The notes below the pieces were generated by a model. It was not told the origin of the DNA. It made no database searches and was given only the letters and a program-made list of their open reading frames with translations. A stretch of DNA of 64,000 nucleotides, from the NCBI GenBank assembly GCA_021292165.1, contig CM037879.1, positions 42,927,802 to 42,991,801 on the forward strand, written 5' to 3'. Source of the stretch: Shinisaurus crocodilurus (taxonomy: Eukaryota > Chordata > Lepidosauria > Squamata > Shinisauridae). The position numbers and the translations under genes were made by a program. Shown one piece after another: positions 1 through 11,188 of this stretch (position 1 is its first letter; each line of letters starts with the position of its first letter).

Positions 1-210
1 GGAAGGCATCCATCAGCAGAATAGCAAGGGGGGAATTTTGGGCAATTCCCCCTACCCTGCAGCCCCCCATGCCCCCCATTTGCTCTGGAAGGTTGGGGGA
101 TGCTTCAGTATAGTGTGGGAGGAGATGGGGGCTGCAGGGGGGAAGGGGAATATTTGAAAATTTCCCCTCCCTCCCTCCCTCTTTCTGCTGACAAATAGAT
201 GCCTTCCATC
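1..210. repeat. Short palindromic element with inverted ends (left edge at window start)
   Basis: The first bases GGAAGGCATCCATCAGCAGA are mirrored near 183-210, where the complement reads GGAAGGCATCTATTTGTCAGCAG. The interior is C- and G-run rich. This fits a small foldback DNA transposon whose left boundary is at or just before base 1, so its target duplication cannot be checked. Confidence 0.45.
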
Positions 211-1132
211 AACGGACCATGGGTTGCCAGCCTATATTTTTAACTAAGTAAACTGCTTTGACTGTTTCAGTGGAATAGGTGTAAAAAAAAAAGTTTTGCA
301 AATAAACAAGCATTTTATTTCCTTGACAAATGTCCTGTTACATAAGCTAATGTTGCTTCTCCCCTGGATAGCTTGTTGCTAAAGCCATATGGAAATATTT
401 GCCCTTATGAGCAGCTTTCTGTAGTAGACCTACTTATTCTCTATTTTTGGGACATATTGTAGCTTGGGTTGCATAGGTTGACCTGTGTTGGGCTGGTGGT
501 TGCATGGGTCTTGCAAGCAGAAGGCTTGACAAAAAGGATACTGTGCACTACTGCTAAGAAATATTCTACACTGTTCATAATTGAAATACAAACTATGCAT
601 AATGTGAACCATAATGGAATTTTTAATTTAAAAAAAAACAGCAGAATCCTTCATGATAATAGGATTTCTATGTTCAAATATAAAAACTGTGCTTATTTTA
701 GTCTTAGCATTTTTCTCGGTCTTACCGAATTGTTTTTACAAGTATGAGGTATATATCCATAAATTGTTGTGGGGGTAGAGGTCAGGGAAGGAGCACTGTC
801 ATCTCCTTCTTTGTATTGGAGATAGTAAAAAGGGACATCATGAGCATTATTTCTAATGAGTGAATTACATCCTTAACTCTGACTGTGACATTGAAATCTT
901 ACTCCTTGTTGGAAAGATTTATGCCTATCAGGTAAGCTTGAGCTTGTCACATATTTTTTCCTGGTGCCATTGTTTTGAAATCACACCCAGTGGTGCTTTC
1001 AGGGCAGAAGTGCAGGGCCCCACTAAGCAGAATGAGCATGAGGGGCCCCCAGTGCAGCACGGCTGGCTCACTGCAATTTGAAGGAAGTGAAGTAATGCAC
1101 ATTGCCATTTAAAGAACAAGGTAGGGTGGGCA
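211..1132. other. Intron 1 sequence, nothing recognised
   Basis: AT-rich sequence without a convincing ORF, RNA gene or repeat I can name. Short open frames here are at chance level. Confidence 0.5.
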
Positions 1133-2077
1133 GTATAAGGCAGGGATGTTGGAGAGTCCTTGGTCTCGAGTCACGAGTCGAGTCATGAGTCTTTGAACTC
1201 TAGTCCGAGTCCGAGTCCTTGGTCCAAAATGGTGATTCCCGAGTCACTCCCAAAGCTGACTCCACGAGTCCCTATTAAAATCAATGGGGGGTTTTCCCGA
1301 ACAAAATAAGGCTACTTCAGATGTGTGGCTTAAATAAATTCTAGGCACAAGTGTGCCTTTTTATTTCAAAACTCTGCAACTGATTTTGGCAGGAACAGAC
1401 CAGGCAGACAAACCCAAAATAACCAGGCAGGCAGAGGAGGCAGGGAACCCCAAAGCAGGCAGGCAGAGGCCTTTGTCTTGGACAATTCAAACTGTGGAAC
1501 TGGTCAAGAAGAGTCCAGGCAGGCAGAGGAGGCAGGGAACCCCAAACAGGCAGGCAGAGGCAGCCAAACCCAAAATGTCTGAAAGGTTGCATTTTAGGAA
1601 AATTATTTAAAAAAATAAACTTGCTGTACTTCCTAAAACTTATCCATGTTGCATTTGAGGAACACGTTTTTTTCTAAATGTTTGGCCCCCATTCTGGAAT
1701 GGTGAGGTCTCATCACAATTCCACCCTCACTGAACACACACTCTACTGACCAAAGAGAGTCAGTAGTGAAAATGCCCAAAGAGAGAGGAGAGAGAGAACC
1801 CACATGCACTGGCTTCAGAAAAGCCCCGTCCCCTTTAGATATTTTACAGTCTTTCCCTGGAGAAAGAAGCTGGATTACAAAATGCTTCATTCTTAGTTCG
1901 AGAGCTACTGGGGGTCAAGCTTGCTTTGAAGCTATTGCCTCTGCCCTAAAGCCCTTACTGTTGGCTGAATGTTACACAGTGCGGAGGGAAGGATCTCTGC
2001 ACGTGTAGATAACCACTCTCTACTTTGTAGTTATTACTACAGTTATATCCGGAAATTCACGCCCTCTCCGCCCCCTA

Positions 2078-2160
2078 CGCTTTAAGAACCCACTGTGTGA
2101 ACAGAATGCTGGACTAGATGGATTCTTGGTCTGATCCAGCATGGCTCTTCTTAGGTTCTT
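2078..2160 (+). repeat. CR1/L3-type LINE 3'-end fragment
   Basis: Contains GAACAGAATGCTGGACTAG and GATCCAGCATGGCTCTTCTT. The same tail occurs at 5194-5365, 37060-37125 and, inverted, at 51870-52330. It lies inside the hAT element above. It is the last part of a LINE 3' UTR, with no coding capacity. Confidence 0.65.
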
Positions 2161-2627
2161 AAAGAGTAGGGGTGGAGAGGGGGTGAATTTCCAGCAAGCT
2201 TGATCCCTTACAATTGTAATTTTTTCAAAACTAAACTTTACTGGCAGTGCTTTTTTTTCACTCCAACACCCTGGTGTTGCACTTGCACAGGTTGAACTTG
2301 AGATGCAGCCATGAGCAACAACAAATAAAGAATTATGAGTGATGAAGAGTTCTGTGTAACTGAAAAGCTTGCATCTTCCCACATCAATAGTAAATGATCC
2401 AACAGAGCGGGGGTTGGCATGGGAAAGCACTTATTTTTGTATCGCTTAGGGCAGATCTGCACAAAAAACCTGTATTTGTGTTTATACCAGTTAAACTCTC
2501 ATGGCTTCCTCCTCTCCTCTCCCTGCCCCGCCCCGCCCCACTGCTCCAAATATTGGGAACTTTAGTTTATTGAGGCTGCTGATAAAGATCCCACTCCCTC
2601 ACAGAACTATGGTGGGGAAGGTATGAT

Positions 2628-2732
2628 TTTGCAGCATGCAACCCTACACATCTGCTCAGAAACAAGCCCCACTGTTTTCAGTGGGGCTTTACTTCCAGGT
2701 AAATATATCAAGGATTGCAGCCTAAACCAGTT
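2628..2732. repeat. Short palindromic element of the GCAATCCTAT family (diverged)
   Basis: Starts GCATGCAACCCTACACAT and ends with GGATTGCAGCCTAA, with the central hairpin AGCCCCACTG...CAGTGGGGCT. It resembles the clearer copy at 35826-35923. Non-coding. Confidence 0.5.
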
Positions 2733-3401
2733 CAAAAATCTGTCATGCAGAGATGCCTTCACTTCAAGGTAAGAAAAACCAAAAGATTCCTTAAGGTGGC
2801 AAATAGTTAGACGTGTTCCCCCTTCTTCCACCCGCCCCACCTTCTTAAGATTTGTTTTACCTTTCTATGAAAATAATAATTGCCCCCCCCAACAATTAAA
2901 AACAACAACAACTACACAAACCTTTTGTAAAAACAGATGAGAAGGGGGGGGGATCAAACAAACTTTGTAGTCATGAGTAATATTTAAGTTCCTTGGAAAG
3001 TGGATGGAATTGCCTGGAAGAAACCTGCCAAGGCAGAACACACACAGCTTTTTTAAAGAAAGCTGCTTTAAAAAAGAAAGAAAGCAGCTAACTTAACTCT
3101 TTTTGTAAAAGTTTCTTTCCACCCCTCTCCAGTGCTGCCTACCTTGGCGTCTCCTGTCCTTCAGCCGCTCTGCCTGGCTCCACGGCTATTGGAGTAAAAT
3201 TTAAATGGTTCCCTCGCACCGAGGTGGTGCAGCATGAAAAAGGAACCTACTGGAAACAGGAACTTGGAACTTTTGTTCCGAGTCCCAAGTCGAGTCTAGA
3301 GTCCCATTAAAAATATAGGGACTCCAGTGGGAGGGAGGACTCAGGAGTCGAGTCTTGGAGTCCAAGCCCCCATCCCTGGTATAAGGCCATTAAGTCTAGA
3401 G

Positions 3402-3537
3402 CAGGGCTCTCCAACCTTGGGTCCCCAGATGTTGCTGGCCTACAGCTCCCAGCATACCCAGCCAGCATGGCTAATGGCAAGGGATGCTGGGACCTGTAGT
3501 CCAGCAACATCTGGGGACCCAAGCTTGGAGAGCCCTG
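3402..3537. mobile_element. Hairpin hAT element (CAGGGCTCTCCAACCTT family), copy 1
   Basis: Nearly the whole 136 bp folds back on itself: CAGGGCTCTCCAACCTTGGG at the left is complementary to the right end. A perfect 8-bp duplication GTCTAGAG flanks it (3394-3401 and 3538-3545). Four related copies lie further on (36432, 47731, 49579, 51622). Non-autonomous, with no coding capacity. Confidence 0.85.
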
Positions 3538-4194
3538 GTCTAGAGTCTAATATTACCTAACTGTGCAATTGATATCCCACCCTTTAGGTTGAATACATTT
3601 TTTTTTCTTCATGATACTAAAATTACAGGGATTAGCTAGATACATGCTCTTAGGCTGACCATCTGCAGTTGTAGGTGCAGTAATTTCAGCTATTATTTTT
3701 CTTTCATGTGAAGAGCAGGGATACCTGGTCTATTATGACTTGTATTGAAAAAGCATGCTATATGAAACAAGTAACAAGTTGTGCAAGTCACTCATTTACG
3801 AGAGGAAAAAGTCTGCTGTACTGTCAAAACTGAAGTGTTTCAGATTAAAACTAGGGTTAAAGTTAAACATGTCAACTCAAATGTAAGACTTGAGCATATT
3901 GATGTAAATGTTGATGCTGTAGCGAAGTTCTACATGTGGTTCTGGTTTACTGCTGTTTTAACAGCAACATAAAAACATTCAACATAATGTTCCACACAAA
4001 ATTAAAATGTTCTGAAGTGGTTGCTGTTCTTGGTTGTCTTTTGAACATACAAGTGCTTCATCAATTATTTAACTCCATTAAAATCCAGAAGAGAATATAG
4101 TCCTGTATTCTGATGAGAGAGCCATTATATATGTTTCAAATCTGTTACTGTATTTTAAATCTTGCACTGCTGTTAGCTTTTATTTGGTTATAAT

Positions 4195-4325
4195 CTTTTT
4201 TTTTATACTGTAGTTTTAAACTTTTATATTGTATTTTATTGTGTTGTATTTTATGATTTTAATTGTTGTGAACCATTTAGAATGCTTCAGCTGTTGGGCA
4301 GTATAGAAAGGTAATAAATAAATAA
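4195..4325 (+). repeat. L2-like LINE 3' tail
   Basis: AT-rich sequence with TTTTAATTGTTGTGAACC and the end GGTAATAAATAAATAAT. The same kind of tail follows the LINE at 54995-55590. Only the 3' UTR end is present. Confidence 0.55.
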
Positions 4326-5193
4326 TGTATAGTGATCATCGTGCTGACCTATTGTATCACTTTCCGGTGTCTTTTGGTAGAGAACAACAAGGCGAGGGTG
4401 TCAAGGTCTGATTCATTGGGATGCACACACATCAGCCATCTTATCTCCGTTATTTACAGCTGCTCACACGTCAGCTCAGCTACATTAGAAGGAAACAATC
4501 ACACGGGAAAGGTTATCACCCATGGTTATTTTCAACACTGGCACCACGGGCATGCTGCATGAGAAGTAACCATGTTGTCAGCCTTTCCCAGGTGACCATT
4601 TCCTGCAAATGTTATTACATTTGCATTGGAGCAGCCATACCACAGCAGCTCCCATGCTTCTGCAGGTAACATGAATATATTGGTAGAGAACAACAAGGAA
4701 CAACATGAATATATTGGTGTTCTGGGCTTCTCTTTTATATGCAGCAGCTCAGCCGCCATCTTGTCGCTCTTCCTCTCCAGTTTGGAGGAAGATAAAGAAA
4801 GCAGGAGCAAATTTAATTGCAATTGTCATGAAACTCCCACATCACAATATTATAGTGCAGAACATTAACTAGTCCTGGGAGTCCAACCCCTTTTCTCTCC
4901 TACCTGCTATTCTAGCTAAGTGAACCCCACAGTTGTCACTGTTTGTAACAACCTTAACTTGATCACCTATTCCCTGGCTAGAACAGTATTTCCAATTCCT
5001 AGCTGTTTTTAGGAGCCAGTATGACCAGGAACCTGGATTTTTTTCCAATCCTGAGAATTGATGTGTGTGCTAATGAATTTTGTTTAACATTTTCATATAA
5101 TTTTATCCAGTTATTAAAAAGCAGGTTGGCAGTATAACCTCAACTGCTTAGTTTATTTGGGGAAGCTTGTATTGCTTGCAGGTATACAACATC
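4326..5193. other. Intron 1 sequence with a small direct duplication
   Basis: No gene seen. A short segment TTGGTAGAGAACAACAAGG occurs at about 4373 and again at about 4679. This may be a local duplication or two fragments of one repeat. Confidence 0.4.
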
Positions 5194-5365
5194 TTTGGCA
5201 AGCCTATGTACTCTAGTTGCTGGGGAACATGGGCAGGAAGTTGCTGTTGCACTCATGTCCTGCTTATGGGATCCCGTTGGCAGCTGGTTGGCCACTGTGT
5301 GAACAGAATGCTGGACTATATGGACCCTTGGTCTGATCCAGCATGGCTCTTCTTATGTTGGGTAT
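5194..5365 (+). repeat. CR1/L3-type LINE 3'-end fragment
   Basis: Contains GTTGCTGGGGAACATGGGC, GTGAACAGAATGCTGG and GATCCAGCATGGCTCTTCTT. It matches the 3' part of the element at 36578-37125. Non-coding. Confidence 0.65.
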
Positions 5366-5681
5366 GTTAAGTTGGGTATGGCTGTAGTAACTTGCCCCAC
5401 TTTCAGGGACATACTCAGCATTCTTTGTGGTACTGGAAAATATATGTGGACAGTCACTGGAGATAGGAGAATGTGTATGGGGCACATACAAGTACTCAAG
5501 TGATGTAATTCCGGTACTTGGAGATCTCATGTGAACAGGTTTTTCTCCTCCCTGTGCACTAATTACTTTAGTCTGGTTTCCTCCATCTGTTCTGATTTAG
5601 TGTTTTAAAAATGGGCGCCATTCCAATATTTCTGTTTCCAAAGCTTTTTTACTCAATATTTGTTTGCTTAGTGGTGGTAGT

Positions 5682-5740
5682 GACCCTGCCTAGTTTTCCA
5701 CACTCAGACAAGTTGAGCCAGCATGAGCCACAGGCCTGTA
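5682..5740 (-). repeat. 5S rRNA-derived SINE head, fragment
   Basis: On the minus strand this reads GGCCTGTGGCTCATGCTG, then TGTCTGAGTGTGGAAAACTA and GGCAGGGTC. It aligns base for base with the head of the SINE at 15021-15196 and, through it, with the first 60 bases of 5S rRNA. The rest of the element, including box C, is missing. Confidence 0.65.
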
Positions 5741-6979
5741 GACTACTGCTGGTAATAAAAGACAAAGAACATGTATTTAGCAAGATAGAGTGGTGCAGGT
5801 TCAGGCAAAGAATAAGATTGCTTCTTGGCTTTTCTTAATTTTTTAAACAAACTTTATTTCTGTTAAAATGACATCCACAACAAAATTCTAGTCTGACATT
5901 TTTAATTTAGCAGGAGTGGTCTAGGTCTTCTTCAAAAAAATCAAATCATTCAAGCTGTTTCCATTGCATCATACTGAATGTCTATTTTGGCTGCATGCCT
6001 TTTATCTAATGAATTTCCTGATTTCCCTTCTTGCTTGGATAAAATAACTAGTAGAGCATCACTTTATTAGGCCCTTTATGTTGAGTAATTTGTGCTCTCA
6101 GCTTTTTTGATGACTTCTGTTGAATATGAAATGGTTTTGACTGTAAGTTGCCTTATTGTCTGTGTATTTCCACATAACAAATGTAGGCGGTAGAGCTCAG
6201 TTTTGCCATTGAATCTTTTAAGTGGTGAAATTGACTTGTGCTGCAGTTTACAATGTAAATGTTGGGAAATAAAATTTGCTTTATTAAAGAAAGTGTAGCA
6301 CAAGACTGGAATACCACTTGGAGAACTGCTAATATGCAGGTAGTGATTTCAGCCATAACCTTTAATCAGAATTCAAACTGGTAAGAAGAGTCAGAAAAGT
6401 GGGGTTTCAAACAACTTGTGGTGTATACATTTTGAGTGATATATTTTGCTTCAGTAACTAACAACTGTCAAATGGTCTTGTTCAACCTGGTCACTTATTA
6501 GAAAATGATAAATGGAGTTTGGCTTACTGGGCCAGTGCTCACATAATGCACCCAACCACAGCTAAGCATCTGGGAGCAGATTGTGATAATGCACTCTCTT
6601 TCCCAAACCCCTCCATTAACCACTGTTTATGCATTGTGTTACTGCTGAAGTTATCAGTGTTTAAAGCTACCTTATAACCAGGCATTGTCTCTTCTTCATG
6701 GTCTCTGTGATTCACACATATGAGTTCCTTCATATGTGTTCTGTGCCTGCTTAGAGCAACATTCGGAACATTCTAGAGCTAAGCAGAGTTTTGGTGGGAG
6801 TTCACTCACTCTCCCCTGTGCATGCTCCTAGGCATGGCTCCTGCATTCTTGCTCAGTTCCTTTTCATCCGTCATAGCAATAGCAGCATTCTGGACCATTC
6901 TCTGTGATCCAGCTTTCAGTCCTTGGGGCCTGCTGGGCAGAGTTTCATCATCTTCATCTAGTTTTTGCTTTGTTTGATT
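5741..6979. other. Intron 1 sequence, nothing recognised
   Basis: AT-rich and without a supported gene or identifiable repeat. Open frames of 60-75 codons on both strands look random. Confidence 0.45.
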
Positions 6980-6987
6980 CTGTAGAA

Positions 6988-7312
6988 CAGGGGTGGTTAA
7001 CCTGCGGTCCTCAACCTAATTTCAAAAGTGCTGTGCATGCAATCACTGCAGACCCCTGGCAAGAGTGATTTGTCCCTTCCCTGGCAGACTGTCAGGTGGA
7101 GAGGAAGAGGGAGAGAGAAAAAAGGGGGTGGCAGGAAGGGAGAGAAAAGGAGGTGGTAGAAAAAGAGAAAATAGACAACCTGCCCTCTTTTGGCTCTGGC
7201 TCCGGCTCCACACACTGCTGGCTTTGGCCCCACCCACTGCCAATATGTGGCCTCTGACAGATTACCTACAAGGGAATGCGGCCCATGTTAGAAAAAAGGT
7301 TGCCCATCCCTA
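6988..7312. mobile_element. hAT element of the CAGGGGTGG family with purine-rich core
   Basis: Ends CAGGGGTGGTTAACC and GGTTGCCCATCCCTA are imperfect inverted repeats. A perfect 8-bp duplication CTGTAGAA flanks them (6980-6987 and 7313-7320). The core is a GAGA/GGGA-rich block. The same core is found inverted at 17050-17190, showing a second, degraded copy. Confidence 0.82.
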
Positions 7313-7784
7313 CTGTAGAACATCAGGAATCTGATGATACCACACATACCATATAATCAAATTGATCATAGACTTATATTTGCCCATGGATTACAAAGGA
7401 CCCTTTGCAGAATGAATTACTATTACTAAAAAAAGCAGACTATGTTTTATATGTCTTTGGCCAGTGTTTCCCTGTTTCCCTGAGTATTCAAAAACAATAA
7501 AGCATGATCTTTTAATAATTATGTATCACATAAAACAGAAGGCTTATACTTTGACTGGTTTTATTTATATTCTTCCAGGAAACTGTTACTTGAATAATCT
7601 CTGTTTGTAGACAGCATGCTAAAAATGAGTGGTTCCACATGAGTGATTTTGCATATGTACTCTCTCGAAAACAAATCTAATCTCGGATGTCTTGCAAATG
7701 AGGACAAAGGGTTCACAAGGAAAAATCTAGCAGCAGAAGCAAAACTCTGGGATTATTTCATTTTCTGAAATCCTGGCTGGCAGT

Positions 7785-8072
7785 GACCTGGTTCGCATGT
7801 CACAGTAAGCCACCATGTGTTAATTCACCCTTGGGGCTCTGAGATTCATGCCGGCTGCCATTTTGAATATGCAAGCCACGTCAGTGTTCTAGGGTTATCC
7901 AAGGGTTGTTTAACCCTCAAATAACCCAATACACTTGGGTTCACACAACATGACATGTTGTGTCCTCCGCCCCCCGCTCTGGCTTTGATATTCAAAATGG
8001 GTGGTGCAGGTCTTGGAGCGCCATGGGTGAATTAACCTACAGTGACTTATCATGACGTGTAAACTGGCCCAA
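7785..8072. repeat. Palindromic element of the CCTGGTTCNCA family
   Basis: Long imperfect inverted repeat. The left end, GACCTGGTTCGCATGTCAC, runs to TTAATTCACCC, and it is mirrored at the right end, which finishes near GTAAACTGGCCC. Related copies occur at 28490-28806 and 29063-29205, with diverged ones near 27040, 41650 and 50245. I see no transposase and no clear target duplication, so the superfamily is open. Confidence 0.6.
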
Positions 8073-8574
8073 TATGCCAGTTACTCTCAATAGTATTAGT
8101 TATTAGGAAATGCAATTTTTTTTGGTTTTGTGATGTGGAGTACTAGAACACGTCATTTAAATAATGACTTAAGTCGTTAAGTAATCACTTGAGACATGGG
8201 AAAAGGGGTGATGATCACTTAAGTTACATTAACTAAGTAATAAATCTGCTTTGCATGATAGTAACGTAAGTGTGTTTTCTCTTACTGCTGTAGAAACCTT
8301 GGATAGCTGATACCTGGATACAGGTTGCCAAACACTTCAATAAATCTTTTAGTATGGTTGTGTAATCAAAATAAATGTCTATAGACACACAATATAAGGC
8401 ACATAGAAAGAAAATAGGAATGGATGACAGAGCTGGCCGCTTTGATCAGTTGTGAGATGGTATAAGTATCTGGAAGCATAAATGTATGAAAACCAGGAAA
8501 TTGTGTAAAAGAAAGAAAAAGATACATAAGTGTATAGGTCAGCTCACCTTTTTTCTCCCGTTCCCTAGTCTGTC
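8073..8574. other. Intron 1 sequence, nothing recognised
   Basis: No supported gene or repeat. The stretch around 8160-8240 has repeated TTAAGT-type words, which may be an old palindrome. Confidence 0.4.
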
Positions 8575-8643
8575 TGATAAAACGAAGAGATTGTACAAAT
8601 AATTGAAACGGTTGGACTAGGAAGAATTTCCTGGTTAAATTTA
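8575..8643 (+). mobile_element. L1 ORF2 fragment, + strand (5' piece of a split L1)
   Basis: Reading + strand, the frame gives EEIVQIIETVGLGRISWLNL. It continues without loss at 14441 as MQLDQWLKKWKRK after removal of the minus-strand insertion. The last 13 bases, CTGGTTAAATTTA (8631-8643), are duplicated at 14428-14440. This piece is 5'-truncated; its left boundary is approximate. Confidence 0.85.
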
Positions 8644-8991
8644 TTTATTTTAAAAAATTTTATTTAATTTTTATAAACTAAATACAACACAATATAATAA
8701 AAACACACAACTAAACCTGTATACACAAAATAATAAAGTGCACCCCCCCACCCTCCTTGGGACCAATTGCTATACTTCCTTCCCGTTAATCAATTACATT
8801 CCATATTCCAAAAATATAACATATCCTGACAAGGCATACTCCCCTTCCCTTTTATTAATATATACTCTAATAATTGATTCCAAAAATCTGTAAAATTATT
8901 TTTCTTTAACTGGCCTTTTTTGCATTTGATATTACAGGTTAATTTATCATTTAGGGCTATATCCCATACTTCCTTATAAAAAAGACATGTA

Positions 8992-9559
8992 CCGTATTTT
9001 TCGCTCCATAAGACGCACTCCCCCCCCCCCCAAAAAAAAACTAGGTGGAAATGTCTGTGTGTCCTATGGAGTGAATACAGTAAAAAAAATAATAATTGTT
9101 TTTTTTTTTTTTTTTACTTTCCTCTGCTGGTCCGGAAGAGCGGAGGACTCCTGGGCAGGGCGGGGGAAGCCCCCGCCTCTCAGCTGATTCCCGCGGAACA
9201 GCTGATTTAAAAATAATAATAATAATAATAATAATTTTATTTATTATTATTATTTTACTTTCCTCTGCTGGTCCGGAAGAGCGGAGGACTCCTGGGCAGG
9301 GTGGGGGAAGCCCCCGCCTCTCAGCTGATTCCCCGTGGAACAGCTGATTTTTTTTTTAAAAAAATTATTATTATTATTATTATTTTACTTTCCTCTGCTG
9401 GTCCGGAAGAGCGGAGGACTCCTGGGCAGGGCGGGGAATCCCCACCTCTCAGCTGATTCCCCACGGAACAGCTGATTTATTTTTTTAAAAAAAAATTTTT
9501 GGTGCCATACGGTAAGTGCGTCTTATGGTCCGGTGCGTCTTATGGAGCGAAAAATACGG
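8992..9559. mobile_element. TA-flanked TIR element (CCGTATTTTTCGC ends) with three internal units
   Basis: Perfect terminal inverted repeats of about 27 bp (CCGTATTTTTCGC...AAGACGCAC) are flanked by TA on both sides, suggesting a Tc1/mariner-type target. Inside are three tandem copies of a unit of about 120 bp that contains CTGCTGGTCCGGAAGAGC and CTCAGCTGATTCC, separated by AAT/ATT microsatellites (9116-9480). The copy at 32127-32398 has only one unit. No transposase is encoded. It lies inside the 3' part of the minus-strand L1. Confidence 0.82.
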
Positions 9560-11188
9560 TACTTTCCATTTTCCCACTATCATTAGCCTAGCCACAGTTA
9601 ACAAGTTTACAATTAACTCCTTTGTATTTTGGTCACAAATAATTTTCTCCGTTATTGATAACAATGCTAGTTTAGGACAGACCTCTAGATTAATAACAAT
9701 AATTTCCGATATTTCTGTAAAAACCTCTCGCCAAAATTCCAGAACATTTTTACAACTCCACCACATATGAGCATATGTACCTATTTCCTGACATCCTCTC
9801 CAGCAAAGTGCGGAGCAATTATTATCTATTCTATTTAATCTTACTGGAGTTAAGTACCATCTCCAAATTAGTTTATAGAAATTCTCCTTTATCCTAGTTG
9901 ACATAACTTTCAGAATATGTCTGTCGCATATATTGTTCCAACCCACCTCCGAAGTCTCCTTCAAATTCAGTATCCCAAACTGTCTTTATATGGTCATCTT
10001 GTTCTTCAGCTTTTTGAATCAATCTATATTAATCCCTTGTTATACCTCTTGTTGACCGGTTCCCTTCTAAACCATCTCTAGACATAATTATCGTTTCAAA
10101 TATAGTTAAATCCCTCACATACTCGGTTCTCCTTTTCCACTTCTTCGACCACTGTTCTAACTGCAGTAAATTTAACCATGATATTCTTCTTCTAACAATT
10201 TCCATTATTTGGTCTCTAGTCTCCATCTTTTCCACCCATTCCATTAATCTGATAACCCTTTCTTTTCTTAATATGCCCTCCAAATCCAATCTTAAATTTT
10301 TGGGGAAATCATTTATAACCACCACCGGAATTAATGGAGATATCCCTGGTATTAATATATTCCTCATACTACTCCAAATCTCTAACATACTTCTTAAAGG
10401 GGGGTTGTTAATTCTTTTTATCATTTTATTATTATTTTAAAGAAATAAAATATTCTCCAAAGTATTTCGTAATTCATGTGTTTCCAACTCCAACCACATT
10501 ATTTCTTTAGGCAGTGCTATAATATCCACAGTATGTGTTAATTGATTAGCTATATAGTATAGTACCACTTTAAATTTGGAAGACCAAGACACCCTACTTT
10601 TCGCGCTTTGTACCATCTTGTCTTGGTAATCCTAGATTTTTTCCCTCCATTACAATATATGTTAATAATTGTTTGCCATTCTTTAAGTTCCTTTTCTGAT
10701 ATCCTGATTGGTAACATCCTAAATAAAAAATTTATCTTGGGCAAAATCTTCATTTTAATCAAAGCTATTCTACCAAATCACGAAAGTTCAATTTTTCTGA
10801 ACTCATCTAATTTATTTTTAACCTCATTCATTAGTTTCCTAAAATTCTGCTCCCCTAATTTGTCTATATCTTTTGGAATAACTATTGCTAAATTTTTAAT
10901 TACATTATTAATCTTAACATTACCTTTTCCCCTACCCATTTCAATCGCTTCTATTTTGCTATAAATAAACAGCAGAATCTTAGACTTATTCCAATTTATC
11001 TGAAGCCCCGTTACTTCCCCAAACTTCCCCGTTACTTCCCCAAACAATTTATCTGAAGCCCCGTTACTTCCCCCCAAACTTCGGGTGATTCTCCAACCTA
11101 TCCATATTTTCTGTAGGATTTTCAATTGTTAAAAGAGTATCATCTGCAAAAAGGTTTATTTTAATCTTCTCCTTTATACCTATCCCAC

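Larger units (their letters stand above)
1141..3378. mobile_element. Non-autonomous hAT element, 2.2 kb, with GAGTC-rich ends
   Basis: The ends CAGGGATG and CATCCCTG are inverted. They are flanked by a perfect 8-bp duplication, GTATAAGG, at 1133-1140 and 3379-3386, as expected for hAT transposition. About 130 bp at each end is packed with GAGTC/GACTC repeats, in inverted orientation at the two ends (1150-1290 and 3265-3370). Such subterminal repeats are typical transposase-binding arrays. There is no transposase ORF. The interior has an imperfect direct duplication of a CAGGCAGGCAGAGG-type unit (1397-1570), and a CR1/L3-type tail sits inside at 2078-2160. Confidence 0.85.
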
